Origin: Lichenostomus cassidix
Lineage: Eukaryota; Chordata; Aves; Passeriformes; Meliphagidae
DNA length: 64,000 nucleotides
Assembly: GCA_008360975.2 (NCBI GenBank)
Contig: CM039182.1
Span: 145,766,656 to 145,830,655, forward strand
Direction of reading: 5' to 3'
The notes beneath the pieces are model-generated. The model had not been told where the DNA came from, ran no database searches, and saw nothing but the letters and a program-made list of their open reading frames with translations. The translations under genes were made by a program, and so were the position numbers. Positions 23,859-34,600 of this stretch are shown piece by piece (positions within the stretch are counted from its first letter, which is position 1; each line of letters begins with the position of its first letter).

Positions 23859-26343
23859 TTCTCCACTCTTGGGAGCTCATTGTATTATTTAGGAATAATC
23901 ACATGAAACTCCGTGAACTTCACAGTTATATAGAAAGTTTAGTGCTGACATCAGACCAGAAGAGTTGATCACAGCCTCACAGCCTCTATTTTCTATAAAA
24001 ACCTGTTCCTCTCCAAAGGCTATAAAGACACTTGAAGCACATACACACATATATATGATGCAAATTTTACTGTTAAAGATAAATATAACCTCTCTCCCTT
24101 GAGCACCATAAATACAGCTCAAAATTCTGAATTTGATTTAGTGTCAACAGCAAGCAGTGATAAAACCAGACACTTATGTTTGTTGTGTCTCCTAGACACA
24201 CCAGATTTAATGCAGACAGGATCTGCAATTAATGATTTAATTCTAAACTATATTTCATGCTTTTAACTCAGCCAAGAAGTGAGAAAACCATGAAAATCGC
24301 AGTCATTGCTATAAGAGTGTTGAGTCTCTTTGGACAACTGCTAACAAACAGAAGACATCACTCAGAAGTGTGGGTCAGTAAGAGTATAAATCATCAAGGA
24401 ATGCAGAAAGGGGAGCAAACTATAGACTGTGTTGGGGTATGGACTCTTCAGACAAGAGCTTTCTTGGTAGAAACCTCTTACAGTGCTTTGCTTTTCCCAT
24501 CAGCATCATCACTGACTCTTTTTGGCTTTAATTTTAACAAACCGTTTTTCCACTCAGACCTGGACCTGCTTTCCAAGTTTTGTGCCTTGTGCACTGAAGT
24601 GGTGTGGGCTATATATGGTGAGGGGTTGCTGCTAGAAGTCTATATCATTTTATGACTGCATTTAAATGCCATGCAGCACCAGGGAGACAGTTGGCCTTTG
24701 GAACCCTTTTTCAACACTTTCTTTGAATGTACTTCAGTAGGAAAACATTGCCTTGGAAATTTGACAGATGTGTCAAATGACTCAGGGAGGTCAAAGATAA
24801 GAATGTCTCCCTGTTAATCATCTCTGATGGTAGCAAACCATCTATCATGTCACCAAGACCTTTCATGTACTGGTCTGAAACTAGATTATATCAAGTTCAG
24901 AATATTAAATATAATTTTACAAGCTTGAGAACGCCTTGGACTTGCAATTATGTGAAATTTCAGTTAAAAAAAAAAAAGATATTTGATTTTTGCAGAAAAA
25001 ATAAGCCTTTTCTTATTAGAGTTTTTTCCAGAATACAATTATGCGTGTCTTAGTCATTTGTTTACAGGGAGACTTAGAATGGCATTTTATAATGAGGATA
25101 TAACATTCAAAAAAAACACAAGAGAAAAACCAAACATCAAAACCAGGGATAAATTGTTTGAGAAGAGAGAGGAAAGAAAAAAGTTCTATCAGAATAAGAT
25201 TGTGAGTTGTGAGTAACCAGATGCTTAAAATAAAGGTATTTTACTTATCTGCCATCCCACATTTAGTATCATTATGATTTCTTTAATGTTTCAATGCAGA
25301 AGATAAATTAACTCTTCAAGTTTCAGTAACAAGGATGAAAAATCTGTTCATTTCTGAAATTGTAGTTATAGATTACAGTAAATAGACAAACTTCCATTTT
25401 GGCTGGTATAGCATAAAAAACACATATAGCTCATAAATTGCTGTTATTGTTTTGAATCAGAAATAGGAGGTATGGTCACAAAAGCTGACATGTTCATTTC
25501 AAAATTTGCAAGGGAACACTTGTTAGCTCTGTGAGGACCCCAGAGCTTCTATTTAGCTGAGTCATGTAAAGATACTGAGGATGGCAAGATGAAAAAATAC
25601 ATTAAATATCTCCTTTTCTTTGTCTTTCACAAATCTTCAAAGAAATTGCAGTTCCTAAAACCTGCAGTCATCCCAGATTGGTTTGTTCTAACCGTTGAGT
25701 TCTCCTCAAGTTATCAGAGATCAGAAACCTCAATGTCCTCATTGCAGTCCTGTGTAACACCAAGAGATAAATGGTGCCATGGACAGCAGAAAGATGTCAG
25801 GAAACTTTTGAAATAAAAGAATCTCTAGCTAATATAGCTATTGCACAGCTGCATCACATTTTGAAAAGAAATAAGATAGAAAACTTAAGCATAGGTTGTA
25901 TTTACATCTAGCTAAAGGAGTAAAGACAAATTTTCCCTTCTTTTTATTGTAGTGCCAATGCTTGTGGTGCAAGTCTGTCAGATTCCAGTAGTCAGCAAGA
26001 GCTGGACTGAATTCAGGAGTGTGGCAGAAAGGAGGGAGGAGCAGCACGCAGTTGCTAATGTCCCTGGTTAAACTGGTGTCACTTTTCCTCTGGAATGAGC
26101 ATCGAAGAAAATGTCCTGTAGCAGAGAATTTTTATCACAGCTCTTAAAACTCTTTCATCAAAATAAAATCCCAAGCACTGTAGCTTACGTAGTTGTATTG
26201 CCAGTGCTCCTTCTGCTGGAGACTGATTGCTTAGTCACAGAAATAATATTCTACTTCAAAATAGAGCTGAGAAAGAAAAAATATTACAACCCAGCAGAGT
26301 GCTTTCATCAAGGAGCAATGAGTGCCACTTGCATACATCTCAG

Positions 26344-26393
26344 TAGAGGATACATTGTGACTTTAAATGATTCTTTGGAAAAACTCAGAGAAA
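26344..26393 (+). CDS. candidate coding exon 7
   Basis: This 50-bp exon lies between an acceptor (cttgcatacatctcag) and a near-perfect donor (GAAA/gtaagt). Only one frame is open, and it is exactly the frame needed after the 22-bp microexon. It encodes RGYIVTLNDSLEKLRE and leaves one A. The pyrimidine tract is short, so the acceptor is the weakest part. The same frame stays open upstream for about 75 codons, so a longer exon using an earlier acceptor is possible. Confidence 0.42.
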
Positions 26394-26789
26394 GTAAGTT
26401 CAATTTACTTTCCTCAATAAAAATTGAGGACTGTGACCAATTCTTCATGGGGCTTTGTAGCACTTAGTCCTATGAGGTCTAGATCATCCAGGCCTGAGTT
26501 CTTCAATTTATATTTATACGTGTGAAATGTATTACTGCTAAAACCCAGGGAATACTCTTAAATTAGCCTTTTACACTGCATGTGAACTGTAGTGGAATTT
26601 GCTACATTAAATGATTAACATTTCCTCAAGTAAATACAAAGTGCACAATGTTTGCTTACAGCTGTTTACTGCAATTATTCATCAATTCATTGATTTTAAA
26701 ACCACAATGGTCTATAAAGACAAAGAGTTCTTAAGTCAGAGAGCAGTACACCCCTTCAAGCCACAAGCAGCCAATATCTCCAGGAGAAA

Positions 26790-27000
26790 GTTGTGGGAAA
26801 GTGTCAGAGGTTTTGCTGAAGTCCAGGTAGACACATCCACAGACTTTTCCTCATCAATCATTTCCTCACAGAAGGAGATCAGGTCAGTCAATCAGGACCT
26901 GCCTTTCACAAACACCTCTGGCCAGGCCTGATGCCCTGCCTGTCCTCTGTGTGCCAAGTGATGGCACTCAGCTTGAACTGCTCTCAGGATGATCTGTTAC
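26790..27000 (-). mobile_element. CR1 LINE fragment from the reverse-transcriptase region
   Basis: The plus strand reads as antisense CR1 ORF2: 'ttgctgaagtccaggtagac', 'aaggagatcaggtcagtcaa', 'caggacctgcctttcaca', 'ctggccaggcctgatgccct', and 'gatggcactcagcttgaact'. This corresponds to the part of the reverse transcriptase carrying the FSKAFD-type block. The frame is broken by stops, so it is a dead internal fragment rather than the common 3' end. Confidence 0.75.
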
Positions 27001-29470
27001 CCACACAATGAGCTTGCGCATAACTTTCAGTCATTTGCAGCACATTCTGTTCATTTGTGTATTTTGAAATGCTGTATTTAGCTGTTTCCTGGGTTTCATA
27101 TTCTCCTTCCAGAAAGTACCAGAGGTGTCTTGCATAGAACGTCATTAGTCCTTTGATGAATTGCAATCATCCTGCTCATCAGTCTAGTACCAGCTGCTCA
27201 TCAGCTAAACTGCTGAGTTTTGCTGATACAGACATTAGCATCTGCAATTCTTTCAAAATCAACAGTTGCCCTGGAAGTCAGTCCCAAAGAAATTTATTTT
27301 AAAGTTAGGCATATAATGTAAGTTTGACTTGTTCTACAACTGATTGAAATGGGTACCCCAGGGAGCCATTTGATGTAAGATGAATGTTAATTTTAAAAGA
27401 GAACCGCCCTTTAAACCCTGTGGACTATAGAGGGAGCCTCGGTGATTAGCTTAGATTTGACTTTTCGATGGCATAAGTTCAGCAATAAAAATCCCAGCCT
27501 GCATGCCTTGAGTTTATTGGTATTTAATCAACAGATCTTATTTGTATGCAGCTTTCTAATTTAAAACAAATGTAATCTAGTTAATGAAAACAAGCTGAGA
27601 CAACAAAAGGAAATTCTACACTTGTAGTGGTAGCTATAATGAATTCCGTGGAAATTTACTCTACTCTACCTGCGAGTAAGACTTTGTCTTCAGTTCCAAC
27701 TCCCAGTGCAGAGGTAGATGGTATATATGAGGACTGATTCTTTCTTAGAGGCATCTCTAAACACTGTCTTGCCAAGATATTCAATTACTTTAAAGATTTG
27801 AGAATTTACCTGTTAATCTAATTCAACAGTTAAAGAATGAGGAAAAATAATTTTCTTATTTTGATAATTATGGTAATATACAACTCTGAGGTAAAATAAT
27901 AAGAGAAGCATCTGAAAGTATGTCTGAGAGAAACCAATGCAAAAAAAGCCATCATAAACAAAAAAGATGTGAAACAGAATCTTTCTTATACATGGATTTG
28001 AACCATTTCCAGCTGTCAGCAAATTCCTATCTACCTTAACCTTCTGCTTTTTCACTTTTTTTCACTACATTACAGATTTACAGCCCATTAAGATAAGCCA
28101 TGCCCCTTCACCACTTCTCTTTCTATAAATAGGTTATCAAAAGTTATTTTAATTAGAAAACAAAATTGTTAGAAATTAAGGATTTTTGAAGAATATGCAA
28201 TAAAAATTTTGCAGGATAATCAAATCTGTGTAACTTCCATCTTGTCCACTTGGAATATTAATCACATATTTCAGCACAAAAGTAGGTCTAGACAGAGCCT
28301 GAGCTCCCTGTGGGAGTCTGGGATGCTCTGATATTTATACCTTTCAGGCACCTGAAGCACTGTGAAGCAGGTCAGAAGGTCAGTCACCCATCCTGTCTCA
28401 GGTCAGTTTATTGTCTTACAATCATCCATTGTCTCACCCATACTGAGAAGACAATAAGGACCTCACAGGAAAGACAAGCTGAGGAGTTCCTGGGCCACCC
28501 CGAGGGTTAATGAGGTTAAGTGCACTGAGTTCACACAAGATCTCCCATATTTATTAGGAAAACATAAGATTCAAATTTAAGATTAAAATACCACAGCTCT
28601 TGCCATGCTGGTATTTTTGTATTTGAAGGCCAGAAGAATGGGATAGCACATGGCTTTTGCTTTAGTGGTAGTTCATAGTGTGTGTTCAGATAGAATTTTG
28701 TGTTCAAGGTTAGAAGTAGGATTATTTTTTATTTAGTATGTCTTCAAGCTTTTTCAAAAGACCTCCTGAAATGAGTTTAAAATTTTATTTGCAAACTGAT
28801 TAGTTAAGAAGGTGACCCTAGTTTTAATTCATTAATTAAAAAAATGGACTGTCATTTTTCTCCCTTTTAATTAAGTTTCTGGAAACTTTTTAAGAAACAA
28901 TTTTATCTTTTCTTTTTTTTTCTGCCTTGGCTTCTTACCAGTAGCACAAGATTCTATGACAATCTGCTTTTAGGCTCAGTTGAATACAATAAAGAGTGTT
29001 TATAGTACTTGTCTATAGCTGGAACTAGCTTTGGATTAAAAAATTTTAAGGTTCAGTATCAACTTTGAGGTGTAGTAGAACCCTGTTTAAGACCAGACTA
29101 AATAAGCTATTTTTATTAGCTAAGCATGAAACATATTGAAAAGACATAAAAATTAATAAACAGAATTACCAGTAACATGAAATGTGGAATATCTCCCAAA
29201 CAGTAAAAACAAGTATCTATATTTTTGTCTGAAAACTAAGAATAAAAACAAGTGTTCAGACTTAATGAGGAACATGGAAATACCCCAGACCAAGGGCTCT
29301 TTCTTTCCATTACAACACTGAAATCAGTGGAAGCACACTCAACACTTGCTGCTTAGAAGATGGTTTGAGTTCTCAGTAATTTATAAAGACAAACTTTCTG
29401 TTTGCACTTCAAAAGAGCACTAAATGGAATAGAAAAGGTAAAATCGACTCATAAAACATGTAGATGTATG

Positions 29471-30292
29471 TGTGGTAAGTTGACCCTGGTTGGATGTCAA
29501 ATGCCCACCAAGCCCCTCTGCCATTCTCATCCTCATCTAAACAGAGGGAAAAAAAAAACATATAATAAACTCATGTGCTGAGATAAGAACAGAGAGAGAT
29601 CACTCACCAATTTCCTCTATGGGCAAAATAGACTTCATTTGGGGAAGTTGATTGAATGTATTACCAGTCACCTCAGAATATGTTGAAAAATAAAACCAAA
29701 TCTTGAAAACACCTTCCCCCCACCCCTCCCTTCTTCCTAGTCTTAACTTCGCTCAGTTCATCACACATGTAGTGTTTGCTGCTCCTTATTCTGCCTTTTC
29801 TTCCCCTGCCCCAACATGAGCTTCCTGTGGTGTCACAGCCTCCTTTGGCATCCTCCTGCTCTGGTTGGGGTCCTGCAGGGGCTGCAGGTGGATCTCTGCT
29901 CCCCCAGGGACCCCCAAGGGCTGCAGGGGCACAGCTGCCTCACCATGGGCTGCACAGGGACTGCAGGGGAACCTCAGGTCTGTCTGGAACACCTCCAGCC
30001 CCTCCTTCTGCACTGACCTTGGTGTCTGCAGGGATGTTTCTCTCACAGGTGCTCACTCCTTTCTCCCAGCTGGTGTTGCACAGCAGGGTTTTCTTCCTCT
30101 TATTAAACATGTCCCCAGAGGCACCACCACCATCTCTGATGGCCTCAGCCTTGACCAGCAGTGGGACAGTCTAGAGCCATCTGGCCCTGGTTCTATCAGA
30201 TGTGGGGAGAAGCTTCTGACATCTTTTCACAGAAGCCATCCCTGCAGCCAGCTCCTCATACCAAACCCTGGCCACTCCAACCCAACACAGCA
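29471..30292 (-). mobile_element. ERVL-type solo LTR, minus orientation
   Basis: The plus strand opens with tgtggtaagttgaccctggt, 'gcccaccaagcccctctgcc' and then 'gagagatcactcaccaattt', 'gggcaaaatagacttcattt', 'aacaccttccccccacccct', 'catcacacatgtagtg'. Further on come 'gggctgcaggggcacagctg', 'gcactgaccttggtgtctgc', 'ttcacagaagccatccctgc' and 'ccaaaccctggccactccaa'. That order is the reverse complement of a passerine ERVL-type LTR. Ends TG (29471) and CA (about 30292) suit a solo LTR of roughly 820 bp; no target duplication could be fixed. The frames of up to 163 codons inside are not genes. Confidence 0.72.
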
Positions 30293-30668
30293 TGCTCCTT
30301 TTGAAGTGCTTCTTTGGGTTCGTTGGATTTTCTTCTTTGAAGAAATATATTCTTAAAACACATTGATGAATAACTGTAATCTGATAGCTATAAGACTGTT
30401 CTAGATCAACAAGCTTTACCTGAATGAGTAAATTAATGTATTTAATTACTAATAACTTGATTGAATACTCACAGGATACAGGCACAAATATACTTACTTT
30501 AGCTTTTGCACTGGAAATGTTACAACCCCAGATTCAAGAAGAATAAAGGAACAATTTATCCAGAATTAGAGAATACTTTTAGTGCAGTGGTTATTTTTTT
30601 ATCACTCTGACATTTATAGATGAAAGAGTAAAAACGAAAAATAATGCAGCTGCTGTTTTTTTTTCCAG

Positions 30669-30763
30669 GTGACAGGTCTTTTCCGAAAACAACTGACTGC
30701 TATGATCAACATGTTTTGCTCAAAAATATCTCTGACTTATTTTGTGAAATGTCAGAACAATAA
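30669..30763 (+). CDS. candidate terminal coding exon (exon 8) with stop codon
   Basis: The acceptor gctgctgtttttttttccag is strong. In the phase left by exon 7 (A + GT = Ser) the exon encodes 30 residues, beginning DRSFPKTTDCYDQHVLL and ending in FCEMSEQ, then TAA at 30761-30763. The hexamer AATAAA spans 30759-30764, overlapping the stop. Either the 3' UTR is extremely short or another signal farther on is used; a CR1 fragment begins about 230 bp downstream. A second frame is open for longer (to about 30790), so the frame choice rests on phase continuity. Confidence 0.42.
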
Positions 30764-30989
30764 AGCATTTTTCTTCTTGAAGCTGGCCTGAAATTAGCAA
30801 AAACTGCTGAAAACCCAAGGCATTTCAGTGGTAGCCAAACTACCCCACCTTGAGTACATTTTTCCAAGGATGTGACAATCACTGGGTTTTGGCTGGACAT
30901 CTGATATTTTTTAAAATCACTAATTTTAATTGATGCTGTTAAAACTACAAAGATCCTTAACGCAAGGCAAGTCTGGATTGCAGGCAGCA

Positions 30990-31250
30990 CAAAAGTGGGA
31001 GGAGTGGTTTGTTCACCAGATGGTTGTGCTGCCATTCAGGAGGACGCAGTCAGGCTGGAGAAATGGGCTGACAGATCTTTCTGAAGTTCAACAAAGGGAA
31101 GATCCAAGTCCTGCACCAAAGGAGGAATAACCCCATGTAGCAATACAGACTGGAGACCAGATCTGCAGAGAAAGGGATGCAGGTCATGGGAACACCAAGC
31201 TGCAGATGAGCAGCATTCCCTGGCAGCAAAAAGGTCAAGAGCATCCTGCT
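30990..31250 (+). mobile_element. CR1 LINE internal fragment (ORF2 end)
   Basis: Text matches the sense CR1 segment upstream of the 3' UTR: 'aaagtgggaggagtggtttg', 'tgtgctgccattcaggagga', 'aggctggagaaatgggctga', 'gaagttcaacaaagggaaga', 'tccaagtcctgcacc', 'ggaggaataaccccatgtag', 'tctgcagagaaagggatgca'. It lacks the 3' tail. It starts about 230 bp after the candidate terminal exon. Confidence 0.82.
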
Positions 31251-31429
31251 GTGCAGAGATGGAAGATTGGGCAGAGCAGTGATGGAAGCTCAAACCACCT
31301 AAGCTGGTTCTGTAGCACAAAGAATGGAGTTAAATGCAGACTTTGGAATTCACACATTTTATCTAAGCAGTTCTAGATGTACATCTTCAAATAATTTCAT
31401 TGAGAAGTACCTGTTTATCCCTATGACTA

Positions 31430-31643
31430 CATCAGGTTAGGACACACACACAGGTGCTCAGATAAGTCCTGTCTATAGAGACTTTATTCAATAAGAAAAT
31501 GAATTAACTTGGATGCAGAAGTGCACAGCTGCAATTAATATTCTGCCTCAAGCTTGTCTCCACACAGTGCTGCACTGAGCTTTATAGGCACACCAGTCTG
31601 AGCTGCCCTAACTCATGGCCTCTGAAATATTTGTATCATTACA
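31430..31643 (-). mobile_element. possible small LTR, minus orientation
   Basis: On the minus strand a TATA-like cctataaagctcag (around 31583) is followed about 95 bp later by a ttgaataaagtc polyadenylation-type signal (31483-31488) and a GT/CA-rich stretch, the layout of a compact LTR. A TG start at 31643 is possible. No polypurine tract, flanking duplication or second copy is seen. Confidence 0.28.
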
Positions 31644-31649
31644 AAAATA

Positions 31650-34600
31650 TTTACTTTTGCAGTGATAAAACCCCAAACTAGCTGCAATTTTATATTTTGA
31701 GATTTCTTTATTTCCTGTGGATATTTCAATTTTTAATAGATATGCCAGGATTCAAGAAGATGTCATTTTAAAGGAAAAGAGCAGTCTAAAATAGCACGGT
31801 ATGTTCTGGTTCATCTTGTATCAGTGGACCTGTTCTCAGATCTTGGGCTACCCTTTGTTGATACCTTGGTTTCTGATGGACATAAATTCAGCCAGGAAAG
31901 GCTGTTGCTTTCTTTGGGTAAGCAATCTGCATCCGCACAGAAGCACTGACAAAAAAAAATTGGTTTCTCAGAATGCCAGGTTAATTTTGACCACTGCCTT
32001 CTCTTGTTTTAGGGATTTCACTGTTTTTTGAAAATATCAGTTTAAGTTTATCCAATGTCAACACAGATCTCAAGGAATATGACTTCTGGATACTCATTCT
32101 TATGTGGTTTTCCATTTCAGTTACCCTATTTTACCTTCTAAAATGGGTGGTGTTCTGCTTTTGCCTTCTCTAGTGTCCCCTGTTTGTGTCTCCTAAACTC
32201 TGTAAGAAGGGAGTGAGATGAGTTCAGAATATTTAAAAGGTTAAAGTCTGTTTGTAAGTCCATTAAGAGTTTATAGTTTTTAAAGAGATTTTACTGGCCA
32301 TTAAAATTCTGATGCCTTTGCCTGACAAAGATTGTAATGAGAATAGAAAATGGCATTAAATGGAATCCATTCTGAAGATGATTGCAAAAGATACAAGCCT
32401 AACTCATTCTCATTATAGCTTTGTGTTGGCATAATTGAGAATGTTATTCAGATACCTGAAATACTTGGAGAGAATTTTATTGTGATTGTAAAAAGGTGCT
32501 ACTTAATTTGATTTAAAATTGGAACTGCAGTTGCCTACTTTTGCCATTCTGCAAATGGCACAGGAGCAGCTGACACTGATTTTGTGCAGCCCTGCAGGAG
32601 TATTTTTCTCTTGCATAAGCCCAGCTACTGACATTCAAGACATCTATGTATTGTTTTAAGACTCAATTTGTGATCATCCTCAGAGCTGACATGTCAGCTG
32701 CTCCTGTCTTATTGTTTAGAGTGAAACCAGGCTGGAGAGAAATCCTATAGGTTTAGATTGTGTTGAAACATATCCTTCTCTTTGTGTGGATGATCTTGAG
32801 GGACACTGTCTCAATATCTGCTTCCAGTTAGGGTTGTTTTGGGTTTCTGATGTTTTTAGGGTTTTGTTTTTTGGGTTTTTTTGTGTCTCTGTCTCCTACA
32901 AAGATCTCAGTGTGGCCTGCCTAGGAATCTGAGAAGCCTGAATTCAAGCAAGGTGAGCAAGCTAATATGAAAGTACAAATTTCAGGAGTGCACAATCAGC
33001 TCCCTGAGTTTTACTGGTTTTTTGGCAAAACAGTAAAGATGTTCTGTAAGTTTATGGAAGAGAGAAGTCCATTCATCCCTGTGAAGTTTTAAAGCAAGGA
33101 AGCTGTGCTATACTGGGTGCCATTTGCTAACACATCAGTGGAAAATCATGGAAATTTGATTTGCAACTGCTGAAGAACATTACATTTACATCTTTATTTA
33201 TTGACTTTCATGGAAAAAAAGTCCTCAGCTATTCTGCCAAAGAAAATAAAGTACGTCTGCCTTCTGCAGTGATCTTAGACATAAGCTGGTACAAAAAAAC
33301 CCTGACAGATAATTGGAGTGTTTAGAGTTCAAAATTCTAATTCAGAAATAAACATTTATGTTTTGTCTCTTATTAGACAACACATGGGTAATATTTTCAA
33401 GGGACCCTAAATGTTTTACAAGCCTGGCTTCTAGATTTAAACCCCAAAGATTTTTGGGAAAGAAAGCTCAGCTTTAACTATGTACCAGAACTAAATTTCA
33501 TTGCCTCTAAGAGCAGTATAATCAACAGCTGATAAATCGCAATATAAATTAACACCTTTTATTTAGTGACTACTAGCAGGAAACGTAGAATAAGAAAAAA
33601 AAAAAAAAGATAAAGCAGAGACAGGATAGCATTGTATTTTGGTGAAGATCATTGGAACCTACTCTCACTTCTCTCCCTTGAGCAGTCTAACACAAAGATT
33701 AGTTGTACCAGAAATTCAGTGTGAAAGCTGTATTATTCTGTTTCCAGTATCATTTATCCTTTAAGGAGTCAGATACAGAACAGAGTTGCAGGGAAGGTAT
33801 TAGTGGGTTTCTCGGACACTAAGTAAAAACTCTGAGGATTTTCGCAGAAAAAATATATTATTTTATCATATTTGTGAGAATGATGGAAAATGTACTTCAA
33901 ATTTAATAGCACTTACAGGTTGTTTATTTTTCATCTTTTTTTGGTTCATTGGGTTTTTTTTAAAGGAATTAATGTAATGTGTCTAGATGAGGGGGCCTGT
34001 TTAGAGAATTCATGTAATTAAAATATGAGCAAGTCTCATTGTCACTTTGTCCGAGGTTTCATGCATGGCTACTACCCAAGGAATAACCTACAAAGAATGA
34101 AAATTTGAACACTTAAGTAATCTTGAGTTTTTAATTTCATTTGAGGTGTATCCCAGACAAACTGAATGTCATAATTATGGAGAAATTTAAAACAGTCTAC
34201 CCTGCAGAGTGAATCGTTTGCTAAAATCCTCCAGCTTCACACATTCCAAATGCTTTGTCTTCCACTTTTTTAAAATTGAACAGTAGGTGGATTTGGTTTG
34301 GGTCTTTTTGGGGACTGTGTATCTTTGTTGTCAGGAAAGCATGGAAGAGGACAGAGACAAAATTCGTAAAAATTACTCAAATCTCTAAACCAAAAACTTG
34401 TGCACAGTGCACTCCAAAATTGTTCACAGTTGGCAGTCTCTTGAAAACTAATAAAGGGGTTTCTTTATATTTGCAAAAATAAAATATAAGTTCTCCCACC
34501 TCAAATAATTTTTTTCTTGGTATTGATCACACAGCTCAAGGCTAATAATGAACACCAAAGGTGCTAGGAAGACCTCTGCCTCAGTGGAGGTCCAAAATGC

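Larger units (their letters stand above)
7855..30763 (+). other. candidate multi-exon gene, 3' portion, product not recognised
   Basis: Eight exons chain across this span: 7855-7911, 11395-11463, 14332-14383, 14998-15066, 17560-17643, 20878-20899, 26344-26393 and 30669-30763. Each is bounded by AG and GT. The intron phases run 0, 0, 1, 1, 1, 2, 1, and every exon is open in the frame its predecessor imposes. Three exons are open in only one frame, and it is the required one. The joined reading frame gives about 165 residues, rich in Lys, Tyr, Trp and His, with no obvious signal peptide, membrane span or catalytic motif, ending in a TAA. Introns are about 0.6-5.4 kb. The 5' end is not seen and probably lies left of the window, with possible earlier exons at 4320-4409 and 3788-3852. 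The family is not recognised. The exon chain is seen in the sequence; that it is a translated gene is inference, and some exons were found by searching for the needed phase. Confidence 0.5.

Noticed and set aside
24272..24365. Signal-peptide-like frame after an acceptor (MKIAVIAIRVLSLFGQLL)
   Set aside because: In the phase of the gene it stops within seven codons, and no upstream promoter or partner exon supports an independent start.
29865..30356. 163-codon plus-strand frame and a 132-codon overlapping frame
   Set aside because: They lie almost wholly inside the antisense ERVL-type LTR; GC-rich repeat text lacks stops by chance and shows no domain.
31830..31920. Hydrophobic exon-like segment with donor TTTGG/gtaagc
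   Set aside because: The acceptor tract is weak and no neighbouring exon in phase was found after the putative end of the gene.
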